From Hyphomicrobium_A sp963745205 (GTDB taxonomy: Bacteria; Pseudomonadota; Alphaproteobacteria; Rhizobiales; Hyphomicrobiaceae), in the NCBI GenBank assembly GCA_963745205.1, contig CAVUWX010000011.1, positions 181,798-245,797 on the forward strand: DNA of 64,000 nt, written 5' to 3'. The stretch's first letter is position 1. The number at the start of each line of letters is the position of its first letter. Below the pieces are notes generated by a model that saw only the letters and a list, made by a program, of their open reading frames with translations, did not search any database and was not told the origin of the DNA. The position numbers and the translations under genes are program-made. This document shows positions 45,665 to 54,510 of this stretch, in pieces.

Positions 45665-47395
45665 CTAAGCCTTGCGCTGGCGCGCAGCCTCCTCGGCCTT
45701 CAGCTCCTTCTTCGACAGCTTGCCGATCATGGTCTTCGGCAGCTCGTCGCGGAACTCGATCTGCGCCGGCATCTCGATTTTCGATATTCGGGGCTGCAGG
45801 TGCACGAACATGTCCTCAGATGAAGCCTCCATCCCCGGCTTCAGCTTGACGAAGGCCTTGGGCGCCTCGCCGCGCTTTGCGTCCTTGATGCCGATGACGG
45901 TCACCTCGGCGACGGCGGGATGCTCGTAGATCGCATCCTCGATGCGGCGCGGATAGACATTGAATCCGGAGCAGATGATGAGGTCCTTGATGCGATCCTC
46001 GATGAAGAAGAAGCCTTCCTCGTCCATGCGCGCAACATCGCCCGTGCGCAGGAACTCGCCGACCATCTGCTCGGCGGTCTCCCTCGGGCGCTTATAGTAG
46101 CCGAGCATCACCTGCGGGCCCTTGATGCAGATCTCGCCCTTCTCGCCGATGGCCACCTCCTGGGTCGGGTCGGCAAGATCGCGCAGCGACACGGTCGTGC
46201 CCGGTAACGGCACTCCAATCGAGCCGGGCTTCACGGGCCCATCGATTGGATTGGTGGTCACGACGGGCGAGGCCTCCGACAGGCCGTAGCCCTCGACCAC
46301 GGTGCAGCCGGTGATCGCCTCGAACTGCTGTTTGATCTCGAAGGGCAGCGGGGCGCCACCGCAGAGGCAGAATTTCAGCGATGCGAGGTCTACGTCTTTG
46401 ATCTTCGGGTGGTTCATTAACGCGTTGAACAGCGTCGGCACGCCCGGCAGCACGGTGGGGCGCGTCTTTTCGATGAGGGCAAGCGCGTCATCGAGCGAGA
46501 AGCGCGGCATGATGACGATCTCGGCGGCTTTGGCGACGCCAAGGTTCAGCACCACCGTCAATGCGAACACGTGGAAGAACGGCAGCACGCCGAGCACGCG
46601 CTCCTTGCCCTCGTTGAGGTCAGTCTTCCAGGCCCCGACTTGGTGCACGTTCACGTAGACGTTTGCGTGCGTCAACATGGCGCCCTTGGGGGTGCCGGTG
46701 GTGCCGCCGGTGTATTGCAGCACGGCGACGTCGGCGAGCGGATCGATCTTCACCGGCGCCGGCTTGTCGGCACCGGCGAGCAGATCGGCCTCGAGCACGA
46801 TGCGCTCGCGGGCGGATGATGAGAGCGGCCGGGCCAGATCCTTCGATTTGAACAGCCGAAACAGCGTCGCCTTGACGGGCGGCAACAGGGGCGCAAACGA
46901 GCACACGATCGCGCGCGGCAGCACGCCCGACTGCAGCAGCGCTTCGACCTTGTCGAACAGCACCTTCAAGTCGAGCGTCACCATGATCTCGGTATCGCTG
47001 TCCTTGACCTGTCCGGTGAGCTCGCTGACCGTGTAGAGCGGGTTGTAGTTGATGACGGTGCCCCCGGCTTTGAGCACCGCGTAGAAGTAGACGATGAAGG
47101 TCGGCGAGTTCGGAAGGAAAAGTCCGACCTTGGTCCCCTTCTTGACGCCGAGACGCTGCAGGCCGGCCGCCGTGCGATCGACGAGGCGCGCGATCTCTGC
47201 GTACGTCAGCGTCTTGCCGAGGAAGTTTGAGCAGACAAGGCGCCCGTGCTTGGCGGCGGCGTCATCGAGCAGGGTGTAAAGCGGCGCGACGTTGAGCGGC
47301 ATGAGCCAGTCGACGCCGCGCGGATAGCGGCTGAGCCATGGCAGGTCGGGCGCAGGCGCCGCGTCCGGACCGGAACGGTGGCCTTTCGTTGCCAT
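45665..47395 (-). CDS. fadD: long-chain fatty acid--CoA ligase
   Basis: This 576-residue adenylate-forming enzyme activates fatty acids for beta-oxidation. The P-loop-like motif YTGGTTGTPKGAML is near residue 225-240, the GYGLSEASPV motif binds adenylate, TGDVARMDEEGFFFIEDRIKD is the A8 region, and PKTMIGKLSKKEL carries the catalytic Lys. The closest relatives are FadD-type ligases of about 560 residues. ATG 47395 is preceded by GGGAGAAG. It is convergent with cfa and divergent from the acp gene. Confidence 0.92.
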   Translation of the reverse strand: MATKGHRSGPDAAPAPDLPWLSRYPRGVDWLMPLNVAPLYTLLDDAAAKHGRLVCSNFLGKTLTYAEIARLVDRTAAGLQRLGVKKGTKVGLFLPNSPTFIVYFYAVLKAGGTVINYNPLYTVSELTGQVKDSDTEIMVTLDLKVLFDKVEALLQSGVLPRAIVCSFAPLLPPVKATLFRLFKSKDLARPLSSSARERIVLEADLLAGADKPAPVKIDPLADVAVLQYTGGTTGTPKGAMLTHANVYVNVHQVGAWKTDLNEGKERVLGVLPFFHVFALTVVLNLGVAKAAEIVIMPRFSLDDALALIEKTRPTVLPGVPTLFNALMNHPKIKDVDLASLKFCLCGGAPLPFEIKQQFEAITGCTVVEGYGLSEASPVVTTNPIDGPVKPGSIGVPLPGTTVSLRDLADPTQEVAIGEKGEICIKGPQVMLGYYKRPRETAEQMVGEFLRTGDVARMDEEGFFFIEDRIKDLIICSGFNVYPRRIEDAIYEHPAVAEVTVIGIKDAKRGEAPKAFVKLKPGMEASSEDMFVHLQPRISKIEMPAQIEFRDELPKTMIGKLSKKELKAEEAARQRKA

Positions 47396-47806
47396 TGTGG
47401 CGCTTCTCCCTGGGCGGGCTCGTGCGGGGCTCGTGCGCGCCGCCGAGACCGTTGGCGGATCCGAAGCAATCCTGCGACGATCAAGGGGTAACAGGACCTT
47501 GAAATCCGCCTTATTATTGAACACGTTTTCGGGGTCCATGGCCATAGCGGGGGCGCCGGGACGCCAGAGCTTGCAACGGTTGTGAAGAAGTTTTCGTGTA
47601 CCGTGAGAGACAGCGGACGCATTTCGGCCTCGGTATGCGTCTGACCCGGCTGGTCCCGTGTGGTTCGGCTGCAGGGCCCCGCGGCTGGACTTGAATGACG
47701 TTTAAGGATATGTGACGCGTCAGCTTGTTGAGCCACTGGCCTTGCACTAGGTAGGAACGAAGGATACGGGCCTCCAGCTTGGTTTGGGCGGAGGTGGGAG
47801 AGTGAT
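47396..47806. other. 411-base divergent intergenic region
   Basis: This lies between the fadD start and the acp start. It probably holds both promoters. A possible acp -35/-10 pair (CTTGTT near 47729 and CTAGGT 17 bases later) is weak. No gene or repeat is evident; short frames here have no ribosome site. Confidence 0.55.
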
Positions 47807-48079
47807 ATGGACGACGTCGGAACTAAGATCATCGACATCCTGAAGAAGCACATGAAGGAGCCACGTGACGACATCTCCTTGTCGACGCCGCTCACGGATC
47901 TGAAGATCGAGTCGCTTGACCTTGCGATGATCGTCTTTGACATCGAGGATACTTTCGGCATCGAGATTCCCTATAACGCAAACGAGGACGTCGAGGACTT
48001 CAAGACCGTCGGTTCGGTCGTCGATCGCGTTAAGGCTCTGATGGCCAAGGGTCCGGCCGCGGCAGGTGCGAAGGCCTGA
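47807..48079 (+). CDS. acyl carrier protein (specialised)
   Basis: This 90-residue ACP has the phosphopantetheine attachment Ser36 in KIESLDLAMIVFDIED; the usual DSL is ESL here. It is more divergent than housekeeping AcpP and has an Ala/Lys tail. It is followed 107 bases later by a ketosynthase gene, so the two form a dedicated elongation pair, as in specialised lipid or polyketide systems of Rhizobiales. It does not match AcpXL closely. The product it helps make is unknown. Confidence 0.88.
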   Translation: MDDVGTKIIDILKKHMKEPRDDISLSTPLTDLKIESLDLAMIVFDIEDTFGIEIPYNANEDVEDFKTVGSVVDRVKALMAKGPAAAGAKA

Positions 48080-48186
48080 CCCAGGGCCTCGCAGCGGCAG
48101 CTTTTGTGCGCGGCTGAAGACCGCTCGCTCTAGAGCTTCATCCCGGGGCGTCGCTGACGCCCATAACCGGCAGGTGATATGCGGCC

Positions 48187-49431
48187 ATGGTAAAAGCGAC
48201 CGGCGTACGCCGCGTCGTGGTGACGGGCACGGGCGTCGTGACGCCGATCGGCCTCACCGTCGACGATCTGTGGACCTCGATGAAGGCCGGCAAGTGCGGC
48301 GTCAGCGCGCTCGAAGGCTTCCCGCTGGAGGATCTCAAGATCCTCATTGCGGCGCAGATCAAGGATTTCGATCCCAAGGTCCGCCTCAAGCACTTCCAGC
48401 GCGACAAGCTCGTCCTGCACGCCGACCGATATTCCTGGTTCGCAGCGGCCGCCGCCGACGAGGCGGTCAAGCAGTCCGGGATACAGTTTCCGATCGCCGA
48501 TCCGTACCGTTCCGCCTGCATCGTCGGTTCCGGTGCCGGCGGCCTCGTCACCTACGAACAGTCCTACCGCTACCTTTTCCTCGAGGGCCGGCGCGCGACG
48601 CACCCGCTGACGCTTCTGCGCGTCATCGGCTCGTCGGCCAGCGCGCATGTCGGCATCGAGTTCGGGGTCAAGGGGCCAACGTTTGCGACCTGCTCGGCAT
48701 GCTCGACCGCCACACACGCCATCGGCATCGCGCGCGACTACATCCAGCACGGTCTCGTCGACGTGGCGATCGCGGGCGCATCCGAGTCCGTCATCAACTA
48801 CGGCACCATGAAGGCCTGGCAGGCGCTGCACGTGCTGTCGCCCGAGGGCTGCTTCCCGTTCGCCAAGAAGCGCAATGGCACTGTGCTCGGTGAGGGCGCC
48901 GGCATCATCGTTATGGAATCGCTCGATCACGCCAAGAAGCGCGGCGCCAAAATCCTGGCAGAGCTGTGCGGCTTCGGCATGTCGTCGGACGCCAAGGATA
49001 TGGTCAACCCCGACATCGAGGGTCCGCAAGAGGCGATGCGCCGCGCCCTCGACGACGCGAGCCTCGCGCCTTCCGACATCGAGTACCTAAACGCCCACGG
49101 CACCGCGACCACGATCAACGACGCCAACGAGACCCGCGCCATTAAGGCGGTATTCGGCAACCACGCCAAGAACCTGGCGATCTCCTCCACCAAGTCCATG
49201 CATGGCCATCCGCTGGGCGCCGGCGGCGGCATCGAAGCGGCGACCTGCATCCGGGCCATGCGAGAGGGTTGGGTGCCCCCGACCATCGGGCTCGACGAGG
49301 CCGATCCGGAGTGCGACCTCGACTACATCCCCAACGTCGGGCGCGACCTCAAAGTCAACTACACCATGTCGAACTCCTTCGCCTTCGGCGGCCTCAACGC
49401 GGTCCTCGTTTTTGGTCCGCCGCCTGCCTGA
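48187..49431 (+). CDS. beta-ketoacyl-ACP synthase (FabF-like)
   Basis: This 414-residue ketosynthase has the active-site triad Cys172 (SACSTATH), His304 (NAHGTATT) and His341 (SMHGHPLGAGG), with the conserved Lys336. It elongates acyl chains on ACP by decarboxylative condensation of malonyl-ACP. The nucleophile context ACSTA differs from the ACATG/ACSTG of standard FabF. With the adjacent specialised ACP it is likely a dedicated pair, not the main FabF. It should be a cytosolic dimer. The ATG is preceded by AGGTGATATG. Confidence 0.9.
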   Translation: MVKATGVRRVVVTGTGVVTPIGLTVDDLWTSMKAGKCGVSALEGFPLEDLKILIAAQIKDFDPKVRLKHFQRDKLVLHADRYSWFAAAAADEAVKQSGIQFPIADPYRSACIVGSGAGGLVTYEQSYRYLFLEGRRATHPLTLLRVIGSSASAHVGIEFGVKGPTFATCSACSTATHAIGIARDYIQHGLVDVAIAGASESVINYGTMKAWQALHVLSPEGCFPFAKKRNGTVLGEGAGIIVMESLDHAKKRGAKILAELCGFGMSSDAKDMVNPDIEGPQEAMRRALDDASLAPSDIEYLNAHGTATTINDANETRAIKAVFGNHAKNLAISSTKSMHGHPLGAGGGIEAATCIRAMREGWVPPTIGLDEADPECDLDYIPNVGRDLKVNYTMSNSFAFGGLNAVLVFGPPPA

Positions 49432-49648
49432 AGCCGGCTTCGGCAAGGCATGTTCGAAAGGCATTGATCGGGCCGACACCGGGTCGGCCCGATTTCGTTT
49501 GGCCGTCGCCCCGACTGTTGTTTGCGCGCCTCTGCAACTCTACTCGCGCGCTATGCCCGAAACAGGGCTATTGCTGGCGCTGCCCCGCAATGAGAGTATG
49601 AACTTTGGCAACGCTGGCGACAGACCGGCGGGCCGAGGAGGGAACGCG

Positions 49649-50038
49649 ATGCGGGAGATCTTGATCCGGGCGGGTAAGGTCGCGATCCGCGCCAGGCTCC
49701 TGGAGACGCCGACCGCGGAGCGGATCTGGGCGGCGCTGCCAATTCACGCCGAGGCGCAGATGTGGGGGCACGAGGTTTATTTCCGCGCGCCCATCTCGTC
49801 AGATCCCGAGCCCGAGGCCCGCGACGTCGTCCGCGCGGGTGAGATCGCATTCTGGCCCGACGGCGACGCGATCGCGATCGGTTTCGGCCCAACACCCGTT
49901 TCGCGCAAGGGCGAGATTCGCATGGCGAGCCCGTGCAACATCTGGGCGATGGCGCTCGACGACGTGAGCAGCCTGAAGTCGGTGCACGCGGGTGAGGACA
50001 TCGCGATCATCGAGGCGAACGGCCACGCCAAGCGGTGA
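49649..50038 (+). CDS. cyclophilin-like fold protein (TM1367/DUF369 type)
   Basis: This 129-residue protein has a beta-rich cyclophilin-like fold without the isomerase residues. PTAERIWAALPI near residue 22 and AQMWGHEVYFRAPI follow, with FWPDGDAIAIGFGPTPVS in the middle, as in TM1367-like proteins. No catalytic function is established for the family. A GAGGAGGG ribosome site lies just before ATG 49649; the frame extends upstream but without sense. It stands alone between the ketosynthase and a small secreted protein. Confidence 0.75.
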   Translation: MREILIRAGKVAIRARLLETPTAERIWAALPIHAEAQMWGHEVYFRAPISSDPEPEARDVVRAGEIAFWPDGDAIAIGFGPTPVSRKGEIRMASPCNIWAMALDDVSSLKSVHAGEDIAIIEANGHAKR

Positions 50039-50212
50039 TGGCGGGCGACGGATTCTAGGAACAATTTCTTCGGGGAGCTTGGACCGCCGGCGGGGTCCGA
50101 CTGCGTTTGAGCAACTGCGGCATTTCTTACGCAAAGGCCGACCGAATGCCGGGAACGGTTCGGGGAGCCGGGCGTTGGCCCGCGACGGGGGCCATTCGCC
50201 AAGGAGAGTTAC

Positions 50213-50488
50213 ATGAGAAAGCTCGTAGCAATTCTCGCCGCTTCGGCGGCTTTGGCCGTGTTGACCCCGGCCGTGACGATGGATACCGCCATGGCCAAGA
50301 GCAAGGCGAAAAGCGCTGAAGATGCGACGGCGCCGAGCAAGCACGCCACCGCACCAAGCGAGGGCGCAGCATCGGGCGAGAAGGGTTCCTCGGGAGCGTC
50401 GTCGGGCTCCGCTTCGCAACCGTCCTGGGACGAGACCTACAAGACGGATAAGGCGCAGGAGGAGCAGCTCAAAGCCGGCGGCAAGTAG
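50213..50488 (+). CDS. small secreted Ser/Ala-rich protein
   Basis: This 91-residue protein has a signal peptide (KLVAILAASAALAVLTPAVTM, cleavage near AMA) and a low-complexity mature part rich in Ser, Ala, Lys and Gly, ending in a charged WDETYKTDKAQEEQLKAGGK tail. A strong AAGGAG site precedes ATG 50213. Family unknown; it is probably periplasmic and disordered. Confidence 0.6.
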   Translation: MRKLVAILAASAALAVLTPAVTMDTAMAKSKAKSAEDATAPSKHATAPSEGAASGEKGSSGASSGSASQPSWDETYKTDKAQEEQLKAGGK

Positions 50489-50700
50489 CCGCGATCGATA
50501 CGCCCGGCGCGCCGCTTCGGCGGTGCGCCGGTGCCAGGTGACACGGTAAAGACCCGGCACCTGCTGGGTCCATGGGGTGCGAAGCGTCCTTTCTGAGAAC
50601 AACGGTAACTGTGTTGGTGGAGCATACCGCCAACCTTGAGCCTGCCACACCGCAGGGCGAAGACTTTTTGCTGCCCTGTTTGCGGTGCACGGCGTCTCGG

Positions 50701-51033
50701 ATGGAGAACCTGCGCGCCAGAGCCGGCGAGAAATCGCCCCTTCGCTATGTGGCCCTGATGTCGGTGCTCGCGATGTTGGGGTGCGGCCCGAGCGGCTGCG
50801 CAAGTTGGAGTGCGCCGAGCGTGCCTGCCGCGAACGTCGCGCCCGGGCATTACTTGGGAATGAACTGCGAGGCCTTGCGGCAAGAGAAGCTGCGCATCGG
50901 CAAACGCCAGGCGGATCTTGCGCCCACGCTGCTGCCGGTGGAAGACGAGCAGAAACGCGAACAAGAGCTTTCGCAGTTGAGCGGCGAGATCAAGGCGATA
51001 GAGAAAGTGTCAGTCGACCAGAAGTGCAGGTAG
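50701..51033 (+). CDS. small lipoprotein A, paralogue of the convergent gene
   Basis: This 110-residue protein has a signal and lipobox region LAMLGCGPSGC; either Cys could be lipidated. The mature part has HYLGMNCEALRQEKLRI, then Glu/Lys-rich helix and a final Cys. It shares the pattern YLGxNCExLRxE and a terminal Lys-Cys with the convergent gene at 51058-51357, which ends 24 bases away. The pair looks like an inverted gene duplication. ATG 50701 is the likely start; 50758 is a shorter option. Confidence 0.6.
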   Translation: MENLRARAGEKSPLRYVALMSVLAMLGCGPSGCASWSAPSVPAANVAPGHYLGMNCEALRQEKLRIGKRQADLAPTLLPVEDEQKREQELSQLSGEIKAIEKVSVDQKCR

Positions 51034-51057
51034 AGCGACGGTTCCTCCAGAGGGGCA

Positions 51058-51357
51058 CTAGCACTTCTTGGTGGCGCGGACCCTATTGAGGGCGTCCATT
51101 TCGCCGCCGATCAGAGCAAGATCCTTTTTACGTTGCTCCTCGCCTTGGGGCACGACCATTTTGGGTCGGAGGTCGACTGCTTCTTCGAGTAGGCGGTCAT
51201 TCTCGGCCCGCAGCTCCTCGCAGTTCAATCCTAGGTACTGATCGTTTGGGACGCTTGCTGGAGTAACGGATTGCCAAGGCCACATCGAGCAGCCGCTGAC
51301 GCAGCAGGCCGACATCAAAGCGCCGGCAATACGGCTCCTGCGGGACGCTTCCCTCAT
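51058..51357 (-). CDS. small lipoprotein B, paralogue of the convergent gene
   Basis: This 99-residue protein has a lipobox region (MSACCVSGC) and mature sequence YLGLNCEELRAENDRLLEEAVDLRP, ending RVRATKKC. It matches lipoprotein A over most of the mature part with similar length and Cys placement. It likely sits in the envelope as a small helical lipoprotein with a Cys at each end of the mature domain. The function is unknown. The two paralogues are convergent. Confidence 0.65.
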   Translation of the reverse strand: MREASRRSRIAGALMSACCVSGCSMWPWQSVTPASVPNDQYLGLNCEELRAENDRLLEEAVDLRPKMVVPQGEEQRKKDLALIGGEMDALNRVRATKKC

Positions 51358-51634
51358 CGATCGGCTCCGAGGCCCCGGGATGCGGGTAGTGATGGCTGCT
51401 TACACGAACGTGACTGTCGCCGGCCTGGCAAGAACAATAAAACCTGCGGGACCACAGCCCCGCCTCGGGTCCATCGCCATGCACCTGGCCGGCCAAGGCG
51501 ATACTCCCACAAAAAAAGGCATCACCGGAAGCACATCGCTCTGCTCGGCATCATTCGGCGGTGGATTTTGGCGCCCCGGTGCGCGCCCGACAACGTCGCC
51601 GCGTCCCCTCTTCTCGCTAACCCATTGATGAGGT

Positions 51635-51710
51635 TGGTGGGCCCGCCAGGATTCGAACCTGGAACCAGACGGTTATGAGCCGCCAGCTCTAACCATTGAG
51701 CTACGGGCCC
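51635..51710 (-). tRNA. tRNA-Ile2 (CAU anticodon)
   Basis: A full cloverleaf with encoded CCA: acceptor GGGCCCG/CGGGCCC, D-loop TAGCTCAATGGTTAGAGC, anticodon loop CTCATAA and T-arm CCAGG/CCTGG. The CAU anticodon would read Met, but the pattern matches the lysidine-modified tRNA-Ile2 group that reads AUA. Elongator tRNA-Met is the alternative. Confidence 0.88.
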
Positions 51711-51834
51711 GCACAAGCGGCAAGCGCGGCCTCTATAGCAGAGTGCTCCGGCGCCCGAAACTTCGCTCCGCCTCGATTACTCCCCGAACGCCGCTTAAGG
51801 TCGCCCCCAACCAAAAAAGACCTGGAGCACGATC

Positions 51835-52533
51835 ATGCGCCCGTTATTCCGTCATGTGTTTTCCGCCCTGCTTGCCTCAACGCTTTTGGCGTCCGCCGTA
51901 GCTGCCGACGACGCGCCGCGCCGTTCGATCACGGTCACCGCGAGCGGGTCAATTTCCGCCGTGCCCGATCTGGCCCGTATCACGAGCGGCGTCGCCACCG
52001 AGGCGCCCGTCGCGCGCGATGCAGTATCCAAGAACTCCGAGGCCATGACGAAGATCATTGCCGGCCTCAAGGCGAGCGGCATCGACGAGAAGGACATCCA
52101 GACGGCCTCCTTTCACATCGAGCCGCGCTACACCCGCGCGCGCGAGGGTGAAGCCTCGGTGATCGACGGCTACCGCGCGACCAACCAGGTGCAGGTCGTC
52201 GTGCGCAATCTCGATAAGCTGGGGGAGGTGCTCGACCGCCTCGTGGGCCTCGGCGCCAACGAGATGGCCGGTTTGTCGTTCGAGGTCAGCCAGGCGGAGA
52301 AGATGAAGGACGATGCGCGCAAGGAGGCGGTCGTCAACGCGCAGCGCCGTGCCAAGCTCTACGCAGATGCCGCCGGTGTCGAGCTCGGCGAAGTCCTGAA
52401 GATAGACGAGAGCGGCGACAGTGCGCCCCATCCGATCTTCGCCGGCCGCGCCCTCAAATCGGAAGCCGTGCCGATCGAGCGCGGCAGCGAGACACTCGAG
52501 GCGACCGTAAGCGTGACGTGGGCCCTGAAGTAG
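51835..52533 (+). CDS. SIMPL domain-containing periplasmic protein
   Basis: This 232-residue protein has a signal peptide (~1-24, ending AVAA). A SIMPL (DUF541) domain starts SITVTASGSISAVPDLARI and includes IQTASFHIEPRY, YRATNQVQVVVRNLDKL and a C-terminal ETLEATVSVTWALK. SIMPL proteins are secreted; their function is still vague, with links to outer-membrane or oxidative stress. It is near tRNA-Ile2 and convergent with the nitrilase gene. Confidence 0.88.
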   Translation: MRPLFRHVFSALLASTLLASAVAADDAPRRSITVTASGSISAVPDLARITSGVATEAPVARDAVSKNSEAMTKIIAGLKASGIDEKDIQTASFHIEPRYTRAREGEASVIDGYRATNQVQVVVRNLDKLGEVLDRLVGLGANEMAGLSFEVSQAEKMKDDARKEAVVNAQRRAKLYADAAGVELGEVLKIDESGDSAPHPIFAGRALKSEAVPIERGSETLEATVSVTWALK

Positions 52534-52558
52534 GCAGCGCTTGGATAGCGCAGAGCCT

Positions 52559-53467
52559 TTAGCGCAGCGGGATGAGCTCGACCTTGTCGGCAAGGCACGA
52601 CGCGCCCGGCTGGTTTGCCCAGTCGGAGAAGTTGCGCATCTCGCCGGATGCGCGCAGCTCGTGCAGCCGCTTGAGGTCGACCGTCGCGCTCACCCATTGG
52701 GGTGCATCGAGGGTGCCCTCGGCCAGCACGCCGCTGTCGGCGACCGTCGGCTCCGACGGCACGAAGATGCCCGCCGCACCCGTGTTGCGGTCGATCGCGG
52801 GTGACCACAGCGCATCGCCCACGGTCGGGCTCAGCACGGTCGCGATCTGGTTCTCGAGCGCGCGCGCCTTCGCCCCGGTGCGCACACGGTGATAGCCCGA
52901 GATGCGCTCTGTGCACGAAGGAATGAGCACGATCTCCGCGCCTGCTTCCGCCATGCCGCGCACGAGCAAGGGGAACTCGCTGTCATAGCAGATGGCGATG
53001 CCGATGCGCGCGAGCGCCGTGTCGAACACGCGAATGCCGTCCCCCGGCGTGATGCCCCAGTCGCGCTCGAACGGCGTCATGATGTGCTTTTCCTGCACGC
53101 CGACGGCACCGTCCGGGGTGACGAGTTGCGCGGCATTGACGTAGACGCCCTGGGCTCTGCGCGAAGGGCCGCTGCCGACGAGGATATGCACCTTGTGCCG
53201 GGCGGCAAGCTCGCGATGCAATTCGAGGCGCTCGTGCTCCAGATTGGCTACCGTCGTGAGCGTCGCTTCGAGGTTGCCGGAAACCTCCGCGCCGAAGGCG
53301 GCAGCCATCTCGATCGCTGCATACTCGGGGAACACCAAGAGGCTCGCGCCGGTCGCGGCACCTTGCTCGACCCAACGCGCCACGTTGTCCCGCCACGCGT
53401 CGAGCGAGGCGGGCTTGCCGATGGGGTATTGCGCGGCGGCGACCTTGAGGGTGTCGCGGGTGGTCAT
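52559..53467 (-). CDS. carbon-nitrogen hydrolase (nitrilase superfamily)
   Basis: This 302-residue enzyme has the Glu-Lys-Cys triad: Glu in VFPEYAAIEM near 48, Lys in VQEKHIMTPFE near 125 and Cys in AICYDSEFP near 160. It hydrolyses amides or nitriles. The adjacent GNAT gene is on the same strand 22 bases away, and panD follows upstream, so the three look like one transcript. A nitrilase-acetyltransferase pairing is widespread, but the substrate is not known. Confidence 0.85.
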   Translation of the reverse strand: MTTRDTLKVAAAQYPIGKPASLDAWRDNVARWVEQGAATGASLLVFPEYAAIEMAAAFGAEVSGNLEATLTTVANLEHERLELHRELAARHKVHILVGSGPSRRAQGVYVNAAQLVTPDGAVGVQEKHIMTPFERDWGITPGDGIRVFDTALARIGIAICYDSEFPLLVRGMAEAGAEIVLIPSCTERISGYHRVRTGAKARALENQIATVLSPTVGDALWSPAIDRNTGAAGIFVPSEPTVADSGVLAEGTLDAPQWVSATVDLKRLHELRASGEMRNFSDWANQPGASCLADKVELIPLR

Positions 53468-53489
53468 CCTTGCTTGTCCTCGCGCGCTC

Positions 53490-54080
53490 CTAGAGCGTCT
53501 TCATCCAGAATTGCATGCGGTGGTCGGTCTCCTCCACCTGATCGATGTCTTTCCAGCGGTAGTGGGCGACGATGCCATCGGCCGGGGCGTATCCGCGTTT
53601 CGCCCAGAATGCATCAAGCGGCCGATAATCCTTCGGCTTCAGCGGGTGATCGTCGGGCCGCACGACACGGCAGAAGGTCGAGTGCTTGAAGCCGCCGAGC
53701 TTTCGCGCGTGCGCCTCGCGGTGATCGAAGAACGCGTTGCCGAGCCCGTGCCCGCGGTGCGACTTAAGTAGGACGGATTCGCCGCAATAGAAGATGTCGT
53801 TCAAGTCGAAGCCGGCTTTCTCGAACGGCTCGGCGAACTCCTCGGTGTGCTCGATCATCGGCGCGGCGGTCGATGCGCCCACGATCTCGCTACCGTCGCG
53901 CACGATGACGCACACCGCGCCCTTCGCGGCGGCGAGCTTGCCGAGGTACTGCTGCTCGTACTCGAGGGTGCCGTCGTAAAGGTAGGGCCAATCGCGGAAC
54001 ACGACGATGCGCAGGCGTGCCAGATCCGGCAGCACAGCCTTCATCTCCTCGCCGACGAGGGATTTGACGTCCAGGGCCAT
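53490..54080 (-). CDS. GNAT family N-acetyltransferase
   Basis: This 196-residue protein has a GNAT-like fold. IVRDGSEIVGASTAAPMIE occupies the central strand, and SHRGHGLGNAFFDHRE is the acetyl-CoA loop (R-x-x-G-x-G/A). FCRVVRPDDHPLKP lies in the later part. It precedes the nitrilase-family gene by 22 bases and follows panD by 19. The substrate is unknown. Together the two enzymes could act on the same small amine or amide. Confidence 0.85.
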   Translation of the reverse strand: MALDVKSLVGEEMKAVLPDLARLRIVVFRDWPYLYDGTLEYEQQYLGKLAAAKGAVCVIVRDGSEIVGASTAAPMIEHTEEFAEPFEKAGFDLNDIFYCGESVLLKSHRGHGLGNAFFDHREAHARKLGGFKHSTFCRVVRPDDHPLKPKDYRPLDAFWAKRGYAPADGIVAHYRWKDIDQVEETDHRMQFWMKTL

Positions 54081-54099
54081 CGCGGAATCTCGCTTTGGG

Positions 54100-54474
54100 C
54101 TATTCGACCGTGGGCTTGTCGGTTACGCGGTCGACCTTGTTGCCGGCCCCGAGCAGAACGATGCGCGGCTTGTGCTTCTGGGCCTCCTCCATCGTCATGC
54201 TGGCGTAGGCGCAGATGATGATCTTGTCGCCGAGGCAGGCCTTGCGTGCCGCCGCGCCGTTGAGGCCGATGATGCCCGAGCCGGGCTTGCCCTCGATGAC
54301 GTAGGTGGCGAAGCGCTCCCCGTTGTCGATGTTGTAGACCTCGATGTACTCGTTGACGAGCAGTCCTGCCGCCGCGATGAGGTCGGCATCGATCTTGAGC
54401 GAGCCCTGGTAATGCAGGTCGCATTCGGTGACGGTAGCGCGGTGCAGTTTGCACTTCAGCATCGAGACGAGCAT
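54100..54474 (-). CDS. panD: aspartate 1-decarboxylase
   Basis: This 124-residue enzyme makes beta-alanine from aspartate for pantothenate and CoA. It is a pyruvoyl enzyme that self-cleaves at Gly24-Ser25. Here the cleavage site is in HYQGSLKID, and with the chosen start the Ser is residue 25, exactly canonical. LKCKLHRATVTECDL at the start is a hallmark of the family. ATG 54474 is preferred over 54492 because it gives the right numbering. It is 19 bases from the GNAT gene. Confidence 0.95.
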   Translation of the reverse strand: MLVSMLKCKLHRATVTECDLHYQGSLKIDADLIAAAGLLVNEYIEVYNIDNGERFATYVIEGKPGSGIIGLNGAAARKACLGDKIIICAYASMTMEEAQKHKPRIVLLGAGNKVDRVTDKPTVE

Positions 54475-54510
54475 TGCAGTTTCAGATCCCATGAGGGCGC
54501 GCCAGCGAGC

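Noticed and set aside
51358..51634. Small genes between lipoprotein B and tRNA-Ile2
   Set aside because: Open frames run into the tRNA or lack ribosome sites; composition is not protein-like.
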